64,000 bases of DNA from Syngnathus acus. Taxonomy: Eukaryota; Chordata; Actinopteri; Syngnathiformes; Syngnathidae. How positions within the stretch are numbered: position 1 is the stretch's first letter; each line of letters opens with the position of its first letter. Shown here piece after piece: positions 1-14,498 of the stretch. The position numbers were made by a program, and so were the translations under genes. The stretch spans positions 2,480,001 through 2,544,000 of the forward strand of contig NC_051099.1 in the NCBI RefSeq assembly GCF_901709675.1, in the 5' to 3' direction. The notes below the pieces were generated by a model that worked only from the letters and a program-made list of their open reading frames with translations, made no database searches and had not been told where the DNA came from.

Positions 1-217
1 TAAGCTCTGGAGGAGTTGGGAAGTTGAAATAGAAATTTAGATTTTTGGTTGGCGTCCATGTCATCAGGTTTATGAGCCCGATGGACAAATTGGTGTAAAT
101 CGTTCTAATATTCACCTATCGGAGTCGTTCATTTGCAACAGAATGCTTCATTGTGCCTGAAAAAGAATTGAAAGTCAACAGATTATGTTTACGTCCAGCA
201 CGCAGCTTATCAAAGCG

Positions 218-273
218 TCATTAGGCGGCCGCAGCTACCGCCGCTGCTGCCGTTTTATATTTGCGCCTAATGA
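218..273. repeat. Short perfect inverted repeat (10-bp arms)
   Basis: The arm TCATTAGGCG at 218-227 is exactly reverse-complemented at 264-273 (CGCCTAATGA), with a 36-base spacer. Each arm carries a homeodomain-type ATTA/TAAT core. It may be a paired binding site or chance. Confidence 0.4.
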
Positions 274-3200
274 TGCGTGTAATATGGCTCCTTTCGCCTT
301 GGATGCGGCGTCCCCCCGGCCAGGCTATTTGGACCGAGCGCCGCGTCGGTTTTGGACGCCGGCGCATGTGCGTGTCATTTACTCTTTCCAAATGATAGCA
401 ATGACCCTTACCCAAAATAAGCGCAAGGGCACAACATGTTCATTCCACGTGGGCTGCATCGGATTCCCAAAGGAATTTTTAAGCCGGGACAATTGTGGAG
501 GATGTGCTTGATCAAAACGTAAGTGAAGGTTTCAAATTAAATGGCTCTGGAAATAGTTTCAGGTTAAATACAACTGAACAGTATTTTCACTTGTTTCACA
601 TCTTTGAAGCACTCAACCAAAATAATAATTTTTTTTTCCAGAAATATTTTTTGCCAAAACAATGCTTTGTATATTTTTCTACCTAAAAATATTTTTCTTT
701 TTTACATAAAGAGATCAACTCAGTGATGACAATGAGGAAGTTGCGTTTGACTGAAACAAAGTCAAGTAAGGCGACCTTGGCGCTGCTCACGCAAAGTTTT
801 CTTTGGCTTGCGGCGGCGGCCTGGCGGTCGCGCGGCCAAGCCGACTTGCACCGCGGCAACGCCGGCCACATATGGCGGGGATCAAACAATTAACCTGCCG
901 GTGATCGGCCCCTCCGACGGAGCGTCGTAATTAGAGCTAAGTGGCCCTGAGACTGCTGCCCACTAATTGGGGGTGGGACTTCCTGCAAGCCAGAGTCTGT
1001 GCGACCTCTCGCTTCGAGCCACTCCATGACTCTTTGCTTGTTTGGTGCCTCATTTGATGTAAATAGTCAAAACATTTCCTATAGTTTGCTTTTTTTTATT
1101 TTTTAAACAAAATTGACCTTTTTTTGCGACCAAATTGACTACATTTTGGAGTTGCGTTGTTGACGAGCCGTTTGTCCCCACTACTACCGGTTTTCCACTT
1201 GAACAGCAGGTGCCTCGATTGCACTCCGGAGGGCAGTCAAACACCAATATTCATTTACAGGTTAGCTAGCGACGCTAACGGCACTAGCGGGATACACATC
1301 GTCACTTTTTTTTTTTGCGGCTTTCTGGCTAAAGGCCGATGGAGCATCCCAAGGTCATCTCGCGCTACACTGACTTATGCTAAAAGTCCCAAACAGACCG
1401 AGCTGGGCAGCAGCCATCTTAGCTTGTGGCTGAAAGATCACTTCAGATAAGTCCCATAAGAGCATATAGGAAATTTAACGGCAAGACAGGGGTAGGGTTT
1501 TAAAAGAAGGTTTCAAGCCTTAGTTAGGGTTTCAAATGACGGTAGGCGGGATTTGGTCATCTGGTCCAAAACAAGGCTCGTAAGCGTGACAGTGATCTAT
1601 TTTTATGGATCCTCACCCCTGGAGAGACCACACACACACACACACAAGTACACCTGCCGGAGGAGACTTTCCAGGTCAGTGAGCCCAAGGTGAAGCCGGA
1701 GCTACCAGGAAAACATCTGGAAATGTCAGTGCTTCCCTCAGGAGCCGCTATGGGAGGGAGGGGCTATGGCGTCAGGTCGGGACCACCAGGGCGGGGTACT
1801 CGTTGTGAGCCTTATTGATTGCGGCAACCGATTTGCGGCGACCGGCGGGCAAACAAGATGGATGGACTTGTCAGCGCTTGTCATCGCGCCAGCCCCTGTT
1901 GATGCCCCGCCTCCGGGTTAAGTGAGGAGGACTTTAGAAGCAACAAATGACGACTGGCAAAGACGTCCTGTCAAAAGTGACCTCGGGAAGGCGACCAATC
2001 GCAATTTTAAATCTCAAATTAAAATGGATGTTTTGGGGGTTTTCAACTTTTTTGCCTTTTTAATGGCTAAGTCACCTTTCGCCAACCTCCAAAGCAGAAC
2101 ACCTGCTCAGCCAGCACAATTTACATTGCAGATAGAGCAAGGGGAAAGAAAAAAAAAAGTCTACATTACTTCCTATTTCTTCATGTTTTTTGACAAATTA
2201 TTCATGTTGCCTTTTCAAGTCCCTGAAGAAAGCAAGCGCAGGAAAAGACGAAGCTCCGTTTCCCCGCCTCCCCCTTGGGGGAAAAAACTCTGCATTAGCC
2301 GAACGCTAACATGCCATTAATTCCGCATTAAATAGTGTATTGACTTCAGCATTTCAAATTGGCCGGGAGTGTTTCAAAAGCGTGTCACTTTTTTGCAATT
2401 TACGTGCTCGTTAACCTTGAGCGTCCTTGAAGGTTAAAAGGTGACGGGAAACGTCGATAAGGGACGTTTCAAGATTAGCACTTGGTAAAAACACAATTGG
2501 GGTGGAAAGAAAAAACGGAGGCCTCCAAAAATGTTCATTTGATCAAACAATTTCTTTCCTGCAATGTGTATGACGAGCGATTGCAGAGAGCAATAAAACA
2601 AACGGAGGAAGAGTTTGTTTCCGAATGGAGGAGGAGAAAGGCCCAGGGTGTTTGCCTAGCAGGGGGTCTGCGGCGAGGGAGTTCTGAGCATGTTGCGCGG
2701 CGGGGGGCGGCAAACACCTTGTAGGAGATGGCGGCTCAACCAAAGCTCTTTGTGTATGTGACCACGGGGCTCTGGTCGCTAATTGCTAACGCGACGCCAA
2801 CTGCAATAGACATTTGTTCCACCACATGCGCGGGGACAATGATTGCGACGTCACAGGGAATTTAGTCAGAAATCAAAAGTATGACTGAGTGGATCTTGTC
2901 CATTTTACTTACAACACAATGCTAACATTAGCACGTGTGCATTTGACCTCGTGAGTAGCATTTTCCCAATTACTAGCAATTCCACAGACAGACAGCATTA
3001 CCTAAGATCCTTGTGTGCTACTCCATCACTCACTTTTGTGTGGGTGCGGTTGTGTACGCGTGCGCGGTTGTGTACGCGTGTCAAGGTGAAGGTGAAGCTG
3101 CAGGCGACATCAGCTCTTCTCCGATTAGTGGCACCTCGCTTCAAAGAGATGCTTCAGGTGTACACAACCTGGAACGCATTGACACAGTCTCCCTCCCGGT

Positions 3201-3742
3201 GCCACAGGGGGCTCCTTGGCTGTAGTTCGTGTGAGGAAATGGAGGGTTTGGAGTGAGCGCCGGGAAAAGCTTTTAGTCGGCAAAAACACGTTTCCTGGGT
3301 GGCACCTTGAGGGGGTTTTGCAAGCTGGAATGAATGCGATCACCTAAACAGTCATTTAAACTTGCATTGAATTGCTAAAGATGTGATTTTGTGAACAAAT
3401 TGTAGATGTGATAGTGGAAAGATTTATTTTGAAACCGGCCCAATATTGCCGGGATACTTCCTGGGTGGTAGAGTTAGCGGAAATTGCTGATTATGTCACT
3501 AGAGGAGAGTTTGAAAGAAATAATATAATGTGGTTCACACACAATATACTGTTGCTCTAAATGATGTTCTGTCAAGCGTAGCCGCGATGACACCTGACGA
3601 TGTAATTGGCAGTGTGCTAACAATGAAAGCTAACCAGCGTGCGGGTGTGAGATGTCAAAAAGTACAATAGTGAGGAAGAACAGTAATAAATGAATGGATA
3701 CGAATTTCCCCAAATGACTTTTTGTGACAGACTGTTGACGTG

Positions 3743-3797
3743 TGAGGCGTAACCCACCTCTCGCCCAAAGTCCGCCTGGAAAAGCTCCAGCAAACAA
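3743..3797 (+). repeat. Decayed copy of a common teleost interspersed repeat
   Basis: The stretch contains GTGAGGCGTAACCCACCTCT, then CGCCCAAAGTCCGCCTGG and AAAGCTCCAGCA. It reads as a diverged copy of the fish repeat with the consensus-like order GTGTACCCCGCCTCTCGCCC, AAGTCAGCTGGGATAGGCTC, CAGCA. The match is from memory of fish genomic sequence and was not aligned. Confidence 0.45.
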
Positions 3798-5574
3798 GCA
3801 AAGTACTCGAAAATTCCGGCTAGCGCAAAGGAAAGGGAAACGCATTGAGATAGGATGAAAGGCAAGATCCTGGCGGATGAGCCTCGGGCCGGAGACGTTA
3901 TTATTAGCCAGGAGAGAGAGAATCCGGCGGATCAATGGCAGCGGGTAAAATGGGAAGGAAGGGTGTTTGACTGTTGACGCATCCGCTAAAGGTTAATTAG
4001 CAGGTGGAGAACACAATTCGCCGAGGAAGAAGGCCTCCACTTTTAATGACTTCACAAGTTCAGTTTGATACAGAAGGTTCAAAGCTTTTCTTCAGCATCC
4101 TCCATTTTAATCAAGTGCAGAAATTCATTCGTTGAAATGAAAACCAAACGCAATCATTCAATTAAGTGAATTAAATCATTCAAATAAGGCACACAGAGCC
4201 TGCCCCAGAATGCAAATGGTACTGTCTTACTTCATAATTCCTGAACCAGGAAGTAGGCAAACAAAAATTGAAATCAATACCCCCCTCTAAATTGCTCTTA
4301 ATCCATTCTAAGAAAAAAATTGATCAAGAAAAATGTTGATTTCCTGCAATTGTCAACTACGCTGATTACGCAGCTTGTTAGGGTTTTAAAAGCGGCATCC
4401 ATCCATATTCAAAGGCGCAAATGTGTTTCTGCTGAGATCTTGACTGGTGAGGAGAAGTGGGTCACACCTTAACATCAGCCCAAGTGGAATGAAACGCGCC
4501 GTAAATCATTTAGAGAGCGCGGAGTCGGGTCCAAATGACGTCGCGGGTTGTAAATGCTCATACAGTATGCCTCATGCTAACTTGTCGCTAGTGGCTAGCA
4601 TGCTACGTAGGCGTCGACAGGCTAGCTGGCATTTTTGATGGACGCGTGCGACGTCGTGTTCCATGAAGCAAAGGTTTCTTTTTACGATGATTGAAAGGTC
4701 TTGGTTGTTTTGTTTTTTTCCTGAGTCGGCACTTTGTCGAAGCGCCGTTGCAGAGCGAGTGACCTTTCCCCCCCCCCCCCCTCCCTGTCGTTGCTGCCGC
4801 GTGAGGCAACGTCCTCGTTCATTCATAATGCATATAAGCACGCGGCGTATGCGGCATCTCGAGGAAGAAGACGCACGGGTTGACTGATAAGAAGTGATTT
4901 TCCACAAGGGGAGATTAATGGCTGTCCCACCTGCTTGCGTCCCCCTGCGGTGGTCCTTTAAGAGGACGCGATAAGTCAACAATGAGTCTCTTGTGACATT
5001 TACTATATCACCAGCTGAGTTTTTATTTGTCACTTTCAACTTGTCCTTAAAACACCAGCTGATAAATGATGGCACTGTGCATAAAGAGGCGCGTTTATGC
5101 TACGCAAACTACTCGTACTTACATGCGCAAATTGCCAAACCTTCAAGATATGTGGCGATGGATGGATGGTTACAAATCCAGAAAGCTGGTATATGAAATC
5201 TTACAGAAGGATGCAATTTCCCCTTCCAATGTCATATGTCACAATGTCAATTTACACGCGTGTCTTCATGAATGCAGTCATTGCCGGGGCGGCCGTGCTG
5301 GGGGCTGGATGAGATCCAGCGTTCACGCTGGCTGCTCCAATCTCCTGAGCCTGATTGAATGGACTAAGCCTTATCTGCTGGTCAATATCATACGCGGAGC
5401 TGCGCAAGCGTGGGTGTGTGCGTATGCTTGTGAGTGTGCTTGTAAATGCTTGTCGAAGTAAAGCCGTGCATTGATTGAGTCGTAATAAAGGTGACGATGG
5501 AGGGAAGGCTTGAATTTGGGCAGCTCGACGGGGGGGGGGCTGTACAAGGACAAAAAGGAGCACACACACTATAC

Positions 5575-5696
5575 GATGGATGGATGGATGGATGGATGGA
5601 TGGATGGATGGATGGATGGATGGATGGATGGATGGATGGATGGATGGATGGATGGATGGATGGATGGATGGATGGATGGATGGATGGATGGATGGA
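5575..5696 (+). repeat. (ATGG)n tetranucleotide microsatellite
   Basis: About 122 bases of nearly uninterrupted GATG/ATGG units, roughly 30 copies. The four-base period gives artificial Met-Asp-Gly-Trp reading frames that are not genes. Confidence 0.98.
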
Positions 5697-8600
5697 GCTT
5701 GACTTGTTGCGCTTGACTTGTCGGAGGTAATTGCTACACGAAATGCAGACAGCTGATTGACAGCTTCCGTGACTTCAAAACGACGAAAATAAGTGGCCCG
5801 ATTATAAAGTCAACATTAGAAGTTGTTTGCTTTGTGCAACATTCGATACGAATAAAGTACAGACTGAAAAGTGAAGACTACCCGTCGCGCTTACGACATC
5901 GCCCGTGTAATTGCAACTCCAATCCTGTTGTTTCCTATTGCTGGGAGGTAAAATATCACGTTAAATAAAACCTGAAGTGTAAACAAGATGCCAAATAACT
6001 TATTTATTTCCTCCTTCCTAACACGTGAATGTTTGGGTGCTAATTTAACAGCATAAAAAAAGAAGAAAAGAAAAAAGGTGACCACGGTTGCACCGGGTGA
6101 GCGCTAACGAGAAAGTGATAAGGGAGCAAATTAAACACGGGAGGCCGACAAATGTGCGAGGGGAAAAAAGAGAAGGCGGCGAGACATAGATAAGAAGCGA
6201 GAGCATTTATGAGATGAAATTAATTAAATGTTTGCGGAGAGGCCGCTCGTAATTCACGCTGTCGCCTCCGGGGGGTGGGGGGCCTGGCGTAAACAAGACC
6301 ATCATAAAAAATACAATTATAATAAGAAGAACAATCATAAAAGGAGGCTATGGACCTGAAAGCGGCCAAAACACACTTGCCTTTGGAGCTCATTTGAAAA
6401 TACCCAGTTAATGTAGTTCATTTTGCATTTTTCACGCAATGCAAAGCTATATTTTTTTTTATATTTTCCCACCGTTCACGTTGCATTACTTACATTGCCA
6501 TTGTTGCTAGGCAGATTGCCGAGGGCTCACTTTCGATTGCCCCGATGGGAACAGCCCATTGTCGCTAGCGAGATTACGTAGGGCTCAGTCGGTGAAATCA
6601 TCATTATTATTGGTTATCACTTTAATGATGCAAGTTTCGGATATGAGCCTAGCTTATAATAGAGTTAAAACTAATTATGTATCATTTATTCACTTGAGTA
6701 TAAAACAGCATCATCCAGCAGCGGTTCTGAACCCGACCAGCCACTCCATGCGACATTCATCTTAATCACCAGGCAGGCGCAGATGCACAAATCCATATTT
6801 GGATTGGGAGCAGATGGTTGCTTTTGTTGAGGAGATGAATTATAGATTAATAAAAGCAAATATTTGAAGGCGGCTGGCGTGCAATTAGGTTGCTCCGTAT
6901 CCTGGAGTCAGGACCGCAGAGACCCAAAAAAAAAAGCTGCAGGTGCTTCCAAGAGCACATCTGCTAAAGTTGGGGATAACCCACAGGAATATTTTGATTA
7001 ATTGACCTGCCGTCGCATTTGTGTGTGTGGTTTTTTTTTTTGTTTTTAATTGTGTCCACCAAACACAAACTTTTTACAAACTTGAATTTAGAACCCAAAA
7101 GAGCTGAGTGGGTATTAGCTCCGCCCCCCCAAGCTAGTTTCATTTTCAAATCTGATAGACATGTCTCTGGAATATAAAGAAAAGTCTTACTTGAAGTGGT
7201 CTGCCATTATGGATTGATTGACTTCGCACCCTTGCTGCTGACGACCGCCTGTCTTTTTCAATGTGTTCGCCGCGTTGCTCGTCTGATGACATTCAAAAAG
7301 AAAGCGGCAGTTGATCGATTTTGTGCTGGGGCTGAAATCAACAAAAATCCTCTTAAACAGCTCAATTGGACGCACTCCAGCCCGCGCATGTCGTGTGTGT
7401 GCGTACGTGCGTGTTTGTTGAACTGTCCTCGCGCTCAGCCGACAGCATCCTTTCATCCGCATTGATTAAGTGGTCAGACTGTTTGGCCAGAGATAATGTT
7501 TTAATTAATGGACTTCAATATCCAATTAAGATGAGATGTAGATTCTTCACGGGGGTCCTTTGAATAAAAGACAGGTGGGCCGAGGGGGCGCTACAGGCTG
7601 TTGTTTGGATCAATAGTCGCGGAGAGACAAGTTGTACACAAGGATGAACGGAGACTTGAGATCTATATAACACACCTCCACTCAAGTGGGAGAATAATGA
7701 AATTTGGTAGCTTATTTTGAGAACGGGCGGGGCGAGCAATTAGCAATGTCAGCGTTTGAAATGACCTCAGGTGACCTTTGATACCCGCTGCTTTTGCTCG
7801 CTATCGCACATGACACATTTGATCAAGCTCTGACCTTGCCGGGTGCATTTATTTCCCCTTTTTCGTGTTTATTGTCCAATAATCACACCAGATGAGGACA
7901 TGAGGCTAAAATAGACGCTTCAAAAATATTGTCTTTATTTATTTGGTGTCGCACTGGAATAGTGGGAGTAGTAGTTTGTGATTTGGACTTGCTAAGAGCT
8001 AACCAAGCGTTCCCACCTCGTCCACATCGTCGCAAAGGACGTTATTTGTTTTAGACCTTTGATGGGTGGCCGCGCGCGTCTCCATCACGGTGGCACAAAG
8101 GACGACTCGGCCGAGTGGATTTCAGATCCACGCTGGAAGAATGAAGTGGAGGGGATACAAGGATGTTTTTCTTTAAGGTCAAATTGAGGGCTCTGAGTGG
8201 TTTTTTTTTTATCTTCACGTGGCGGCCCAGCACAAAAGGAGACTGAGAGTGCAAGTGAGCTCACGCCGGCGCGCGCCATTTAGCGGGAGGTTCGTTGGAG
8301 TGCACGTGACGTGGGAATATTAGCGCGAGCTTTTCTTCCCGCTTTGTCTGCCACATTTGCATGAGCGCAACATTTCTCCTTTGCTTTTTTTTTGTTAGAA
8401 CTTTTTCTTGCATCTTTTGTGAGGCAACGATCCGTCGTCACAAGTCTTCATATCAACTCACCTCAAATGGAACTGGAGTATGTGCAAAAAAAAAATCTTT
8501 ATGATGTAAAAGAGGCTCCAAAGTTCACTTGATGTCACACTGCGATAGTGTCAGCTCACCAAAAAAGAAAAATTTGAAACTTTACCTAACAATTTTACAT

Positions 8601-9351
8601 CATTCGAAGATATATGAAATATATAATAAGAGTAAGAGTTGTATTCACGCAGGCCTGTATTCATATTTATGATTTCTGAACTGCGTTTCTGCTTCCGATG
8701 GCAAAATACGCCGAGAGCTGATGAAAAGCTGTCCATGAAAGTGATGGCACATTTGCGTCTTTTCATAGCCGCGCCGTGCGGACTCTATTGATGGTTATGA
8801 CGTCTCTATTAAAAGACGGCGCGCCCCGTCATCTGCTGTCCAACTTAAAGGACGCAAAGCGCACACGCTTTTAATCAGCGTGCCGATTTCCAATCATGGT
8901 GACTAAAGAAAGAGCATCAAATAGCTGTCGTCCTCGGGGGAACCGAAACGCCGTCGAGATGACGTGCTCGTCAAAAGCAGCTTTCATCCCGTGTCCGGCA
9001 CCGTTTTATCCAACCCGTGCATCGTAAAAGTAAATGAACGGCCATTTTGTCCTCGCTAATGGCGGGAATCAGTGCTCCTTTTTCCGCCTTGCTCTGGTGA
9101 ATGAATCATTTTCCTGATTTATGGTTTGACGTTGGAATTTCCTGAGTTTCCAAGTGATTGCCAGCCAATATGGTACTTATCGATTTTTTTTTAAATAGTG
9201 GAAATATTGCTTAAAAAATACAAATAATTTTTAAATCATTAAAATGGCTATATATTTTTATTTGCTTTGTCACCTAAGCAAATTCTCAGGCAAACTTTGT
9301 CGTAACGAGCATCTGTTTCTTCCATCTGCGAGGCCCGCCAAACAAGCCCCA

Positions 9352-9554
9352 TGAATATTCACGTCTTTTACGGGCGGGCGAAGCACGGCGAGGAAGACGA
9401 GAGTGAGTCCGAGGCGACAGACGCCCATTGAAGGCTCCGCTAATTCGGAACCGCCTCTCCCTATTGTCGCCCGTTCGCTCCCTCTTCTGACTTTATTACT
9501 CGCCTCCTACTTCATTCCACAAGCCCGAGTGAGGGCCCCTGCATGAATAATTCA
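9352..9554. promoter_or_regulatory. Candidate regulatory element with two POU-like sites
   Basis: The palindrome TGAATATTCA lies at 9352-9361 and ATGAATAATTCA at 9543-9554. Both resemble octamer/POU-type dimer sites and sit about 190 bases apart in non-coding DNA. This is motif resemblance only. Confidence 0.2.
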
Positions 9555-11639
9555 GCCATGTTGCGGGACGATAACTGCAAATTAGACGCGAGCTGGTGTA
9601 TTGACGGTGACAGTAAAGAGCGCTTTACCCCCATTTAAGTCAAGTGACACTTTGTGAGGCAAGTTGGGACAAATTGCAGACGCTCATCCCCAACCTTGGG
9701 GGAAAATATGACGGCTGTCGATTAAAGGCGAAGACAACCTTCCAAATTTTCTTTGTAATACGTTCTGTGCTGCCCAACTCGTCAAAAGACGCTGCACCTT
9801 TTCTGATCCATCTCGGAGGGCGGCCATTTTGACACTTGCTGAAATCAACGTTGCCAGTTCTCAGGTCACAACCAATCACGGCTCGCCAGTATATTCCACA
9901 AATAAAATATTAATCGTGGGGGCACATGCGACATATCAGAATGAAGGCATTATTAATGCAGTATTGGTGCTATGGATAAAGTAGCATTGCGTCATAGCGG
10001 CAGTAATAAGAGTGCATGTTGAGTGCATGTTGAAAAGCTTTCAAAGTGTCAGATAACCACATTAGGAAGGAAGCTGGTTTTCTTTACGTTTTAATTTCCT
10101 CATGATGATGATGCCGAAGCTATTAGTATTTGTGGCGCCATTTGGCAGGCCACATTACTGGAGGTGGCGACCTCTCACAGGCAAAGAGAGATTAGCTTTG
10201 GGCGCAATTCCAGCGCCAATGTTTTCTTCCACCGACCTCCGACCCCAGCTTCTGCCGGCGTGAAATATGGATGTGGCTTCAATATTTAACGTCTATATCA
10301 AAGCCAGCCTCCAATTGGACGCATGAGTTGGGGAGGGGGGTGAGAAATATGAGTTTGATGTCCACGGCAATGTAAACGCATTACTCACGCTGCTGGACTT
10401 AACTAAATTCTGTTCCTTCTGCTGCTCTGCTAACGGACAAAACCTGATTATGAACTTAAAACAAAACAATTTCTCTTTACCGGGAGGAATTATAGTCATA
10501 CTACAAGTAATATTCGCTGAATTATGACTTATTGACCATGAGGAAATGATTCTTTTTCTCGTCATGTCTTAAATGAAGCTGTACTGCATGCTCACTTTGA
10601 CATATCTTTTTTAAGTGTCAAAAAAAGTAACACATTCCCTCCGTCATGGATGCCATTTTAGCCCACCTGCGCTCAGAAAGTGTTAATCCGGTTAGCCGCG
10701 TTAGCTCGCTATCTGTCCTCAACTGCGCAGGAAGCACGTCAGCGTCAAGCGGGCAGGCAGGTAGCGAGCACAAAACGGAATTACAGAGACAAGCGTGGAG
10801 CTTGGCAAATGTCGGGATTTGCTTGCCAAAGATCAACGTAATCTGGTAAATGTCACGAGCGCAAAGACGGCTGGAGAGGGAGTTAAAAAGAAAAAAAGCT
10901 TTATGGCATGCAGGATTTGGTTTCCGAGGATAATGTGAAGAGGGATGACTCTTGTGAATATTTGAGCCTTTTTGTTTTAGCGACACAAGGTCACCAAGTT
11001 ATGCTTGGCCTTTGCGGAGGTCTGCGCCGTTCAGAGTGACGTTCCAGTTACGAACGATCGCCTCTCAGATGAAAACCTGCCTCCCTCGCGTCCTTCCCAC
11101 CTGTGATTCCTGCTCGCCTTTTAGCTGACCGCGGGACGTCAGGCGCTGGCCATTCATCACAGCAAACACTTATCGAGCCGCTCGTAAATCTACCGCTCTG
11201 AGTGGGGACGTACGCTTTTCCGGAAACATTTCCCGAAATTACCGACATGAGATTTCATTGCTTCTTTTAGCAGCAGAAAACTGCATGAACATCATCAGTC
11301 AATAGCTCCGAGTTGAAAGAAGAAACGACGCTATGAGACGAAAAAAGTGGGCCATTTTGGTTTGAAGGTCCCACGTTTCCAAAAGTGCCACATATTACTT
11401 CAATTTGTCCTTCACTGTGTAGCACATATCTGGCTGTAGCTGTGCTAGCTCGCAGCTGCTGCTAGCACCCTCCCCTCCACCTGCTGTCCACTCGTATTAG
11501 CATCAGTTAATCGGAGGGGCCAACGGTGGGGTGGTCCACAAACGCCAGCTGGGGTGTTAACTTGGCCTTCTCAAACTCCCCAAAGCTTTGAATTCACAGA
11601 TTTGGCCAATTTTTGATGAATTATGATAGCCCTCATTTA

Positions 11640-11830
11640 GATATTTTGATATCAACCATTCGGTAGTATCGGATACCAATGCAGTACAGCAAAGTACTTT
11701 TCTTTTTTTGGAAGAAACCGCATCACTAAAGTATGAATCGCATTGCACTGGTATCAATAAAATATATCAGTCGCTGTTGGCATTTAGCCGATACCGGGTC
11801 AATATTGTAAGTAAATAAACCTCGCCGAAA
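11640..11830. repeat. Possible remnant of an interspersed element with inverted termini
   Basis: GATACCAATGCAG near 11,673 is echoed on the other strand near 11,740-11,755 (reverse complement of GCACTGGTATC). Other GATAC/GTATC words lie around it. This resembles the GTATCGG-rich non-autonomous elements seen in fish genomes, but the match is weak. Confidence 0.25.
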
Positions 11831-13395
11831 CTTTGACTCTTTAGTATGCATCAGTATCAACATCTGTATGAAAATTTTGTAGGCCGCAAAAGCGTTTATT
11901 TACACCAACAAACTCACGAGCACCAACTTATGTCTGTAAATCCGCTTGTTTGTTTCCAATTTCACGGCTCAAAATGGTGTTGTGCATCAATAACTCTCTT
12001 TCAGCTTTGCCTTTCCTTTTCTTTCTTCCCCGCGATTCTTTTCAACGGGAGGCTTTATCCGACGTGCCTTCTGTTCCATTGTGTCGTCGACGGCCACCGC
12101 GGCGCCCTCATCAAAGCCAGACTAAAGGGCGACGGGAAGAGTTCAACGCAGAGTACAAAAGAAATGACGCGTACCCGCCTGACACCCACGACTCGTGGCA
12201 CATTTTACATTGTAGTGTCAAAAAAGATCATCAATATTACATCTTAAATGGGTTTCTTAATGACAAAAATGTATAAATCAGCTGATATTAGTTTTTAATA
12301 TTTTTTTTGTACATTTATCTTCCCCCAGAAAATAGTATATTTAACAGTCATTGTTGCCTTGTTGATAAAAATCCGTTCCACAAAAGCTCCCTCCCCCTTT
12401 GGCAGGAAACGATCAAAACATTTCCCATCAAATGATGCGGGGACTGGTGACGATGAAATAAATGCAAAGGTGGTTAAAAATAAAAATAGCTGCATATGTT
12501 CAGGTGATCAAAGCCAGCGAGAGGTAGTGGCAGACAGGCATACAGAGACGCTTGATGATGATGATGTGCCCGTGAAACGGGGGATGGCCATCAAACAACA
12601 AAAAAGGAGAGAAAGAGAAAAATGACACAAAATTGCTAGAGGAAGGAAGCTTGTCAAAGGATAAAGATTAATTTTTAAAAGGTCCTATATAATGTTGACA
12701 AAAGTCCTGGGACACACCTGGAGGACCCTGGAAAGAGCTATCAAACTCCTCGACTCACTTCAAATTAGTTCCTTGACATAAAAAAAACACAAGAGGGCAC
12801 TATTTTTTGATCTAATAAAACTGGACTCACTTCAACATGGTTACATGACACCACGCAAAATTCGAAATGGGGGTTTACAGTACACATTTTTAGTAGCTAC
12901 TAGCTTCATAATCTTTCATATGTTCACGTTTTGTCCATAATAATGCATGAAAATGAAATTAATCCGTTCCTACCTGTTTAGTTTGCTTGTCTCGTCGTCA
13001 CTAGTATGTTCTTGTCTCGGAATTGATATCTTGTGAAAAAAGAAACACACAAACGTTTTAAAAGTATGATATTAAGGGTTGAATGTTAATCGCCACGGTT
13101 TATATTTACCAGTCAAATCGTCTAATTTTCTTCTCAATCCAAGAAAGAGTGTGAATTTTAGTGTAATTCTCAACGAAATGAACCCGTTGTTTCATTATAT
13201 TCAATTACAGGGGTCGCAAATGTTTGTTTTGTCGATTACATTAAATACCTCCGCGGTGTCCTCTACCAACCTGAGCACACACCTGCGTCCATTTACTCAT
13301 GGCGGAACACTGCCCCCAAGTGGCGGACACAAGATGGCTTCCTTTTGACGAAAAAAAAAAAACCACACTCTCAAAATTCTCGACGTCATTTGTGC

Positions 13396-13401
13396 TTTAT
13401 T
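13396..13401 (-). terminator. kct2: Poly(A) signal, probable 3' end of kct2
   Basis: AATAAA on the minus strand (TTTATT on plus), about 1.1 kb downstream of the kct2 stop. It implies a 3' UTR running from 14,498 to about 13,380. Confidence 0.5.
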
Positions 13402-14498
13402 GACAAAACAAAAATGACTACAGTTGATTGCGAGAGCAGTATTTCTCTTCCACACGACTAACTATCCACCCCTTTGTTGAACAAGATATTTTAAACAATA
13501 TTTCTAAAGAAAATGGGCGCAAAAAGGCAGCGAAAGGGTGATTTGCAAAAAGGGAGAAAAAAGGCCACACCAATATGTCCAATAAAATGCGTTAGTGTAC
13601 AATTACATTTTTAAATCAAATCTTTAAAAAAGTGGAGAAACATGATTTTGTTGCACAACTTAATTATACAGAAGTAACTCTGCCAAAAAGCCATACTGCA
13701 CATGCGTACAAAATAGGCGGCCATTTCAGAAAGTTTATCTTTGTACGCCGTTGACAAAGCACAACAAATTATCAGCTATTTGTCCAAATAAAATAATTGG
13801 ATTTTAATAGATTCCACTAACGTAGAAATGATGACCCAATTTTCTAATTGCTCAGTGATTCATGAGTTACTGTATTTTTTATTTTGGTTGCCTGGCTACA
13901 TACTGTCTACTTTTTAAATGATATCACTGTTTTTATTCAGTCTAGCTTGATTTTCCCATCTAGATTCTTCTTTGTGTGCTTTAAATGAAAAAGCATTATT
14001 ATTAAGTATTTCAACATCAATGAGGAAAATGGTGAAAATATTTGCATCCTGGTGGCTCAAAGTTTATCCATATGACTTCTGCTGCGACTATTTCTGGGCA
14101 CATTTCGGGTAGTCGAGTGCAATTACTGCGTGCGGGTGACGGACAAGAACTTCACCGAAGTCATAAAACAAAAAGGAGCCCAACCAGGAGTCCTGCACGG
14201 CAGCATCGGGCCAGTCGGGGGCAGGAAGTATCAAAGAGACAGAAAAGTAATGCCTGCGCCAAAGTCATGTGTTGGAATGTTGCACTACAATGTAACAAAT
14301 CCAGACTTAGTGGAAACTCATCAGAAAGAGCTTAAACAAAAGCGCTCCCATAAATATTGACTTAGCGACAAAGAGAAAACATGGAAGGGAGATAATTACA
14401 AAATGTCGCTATGCAGACAGACTGGAAGAGGGCAAGCAGCGACCCGACGACGGCGATCCATCGATCGTTCGAGCGAGAACAGTTCCGAGCGGCGCGAC

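Larger units (their letters stand above)
1..13389. other. Gene-poor intergenic region
   Basis: No open reading frame in this stretch resembles a protein family I know, and I found no chain of exons with matching splice phases. It is mixed AT-rich and moderately GC-rich DNA with many TAAT/ATTA cores, short GCTAGC-type motifs and simple repeats. In human, the region on this side of C5orf15 is also gene-poor (toward FSTL4), so distal regulatory DNA is a reasonable inference, but nothing here proves it. Small exons of a long-intron gene could be missed by eye. Confidence 0.6.

Noticed and set aside
5491-5730. Open frames of repeating Met-Asp-Gly-Trp
   Set aside because: They come from translating the (ATGG)n microsatellite; no flanking coding sequence or splice context. 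The same applies to the frame across 26,565-26,644.
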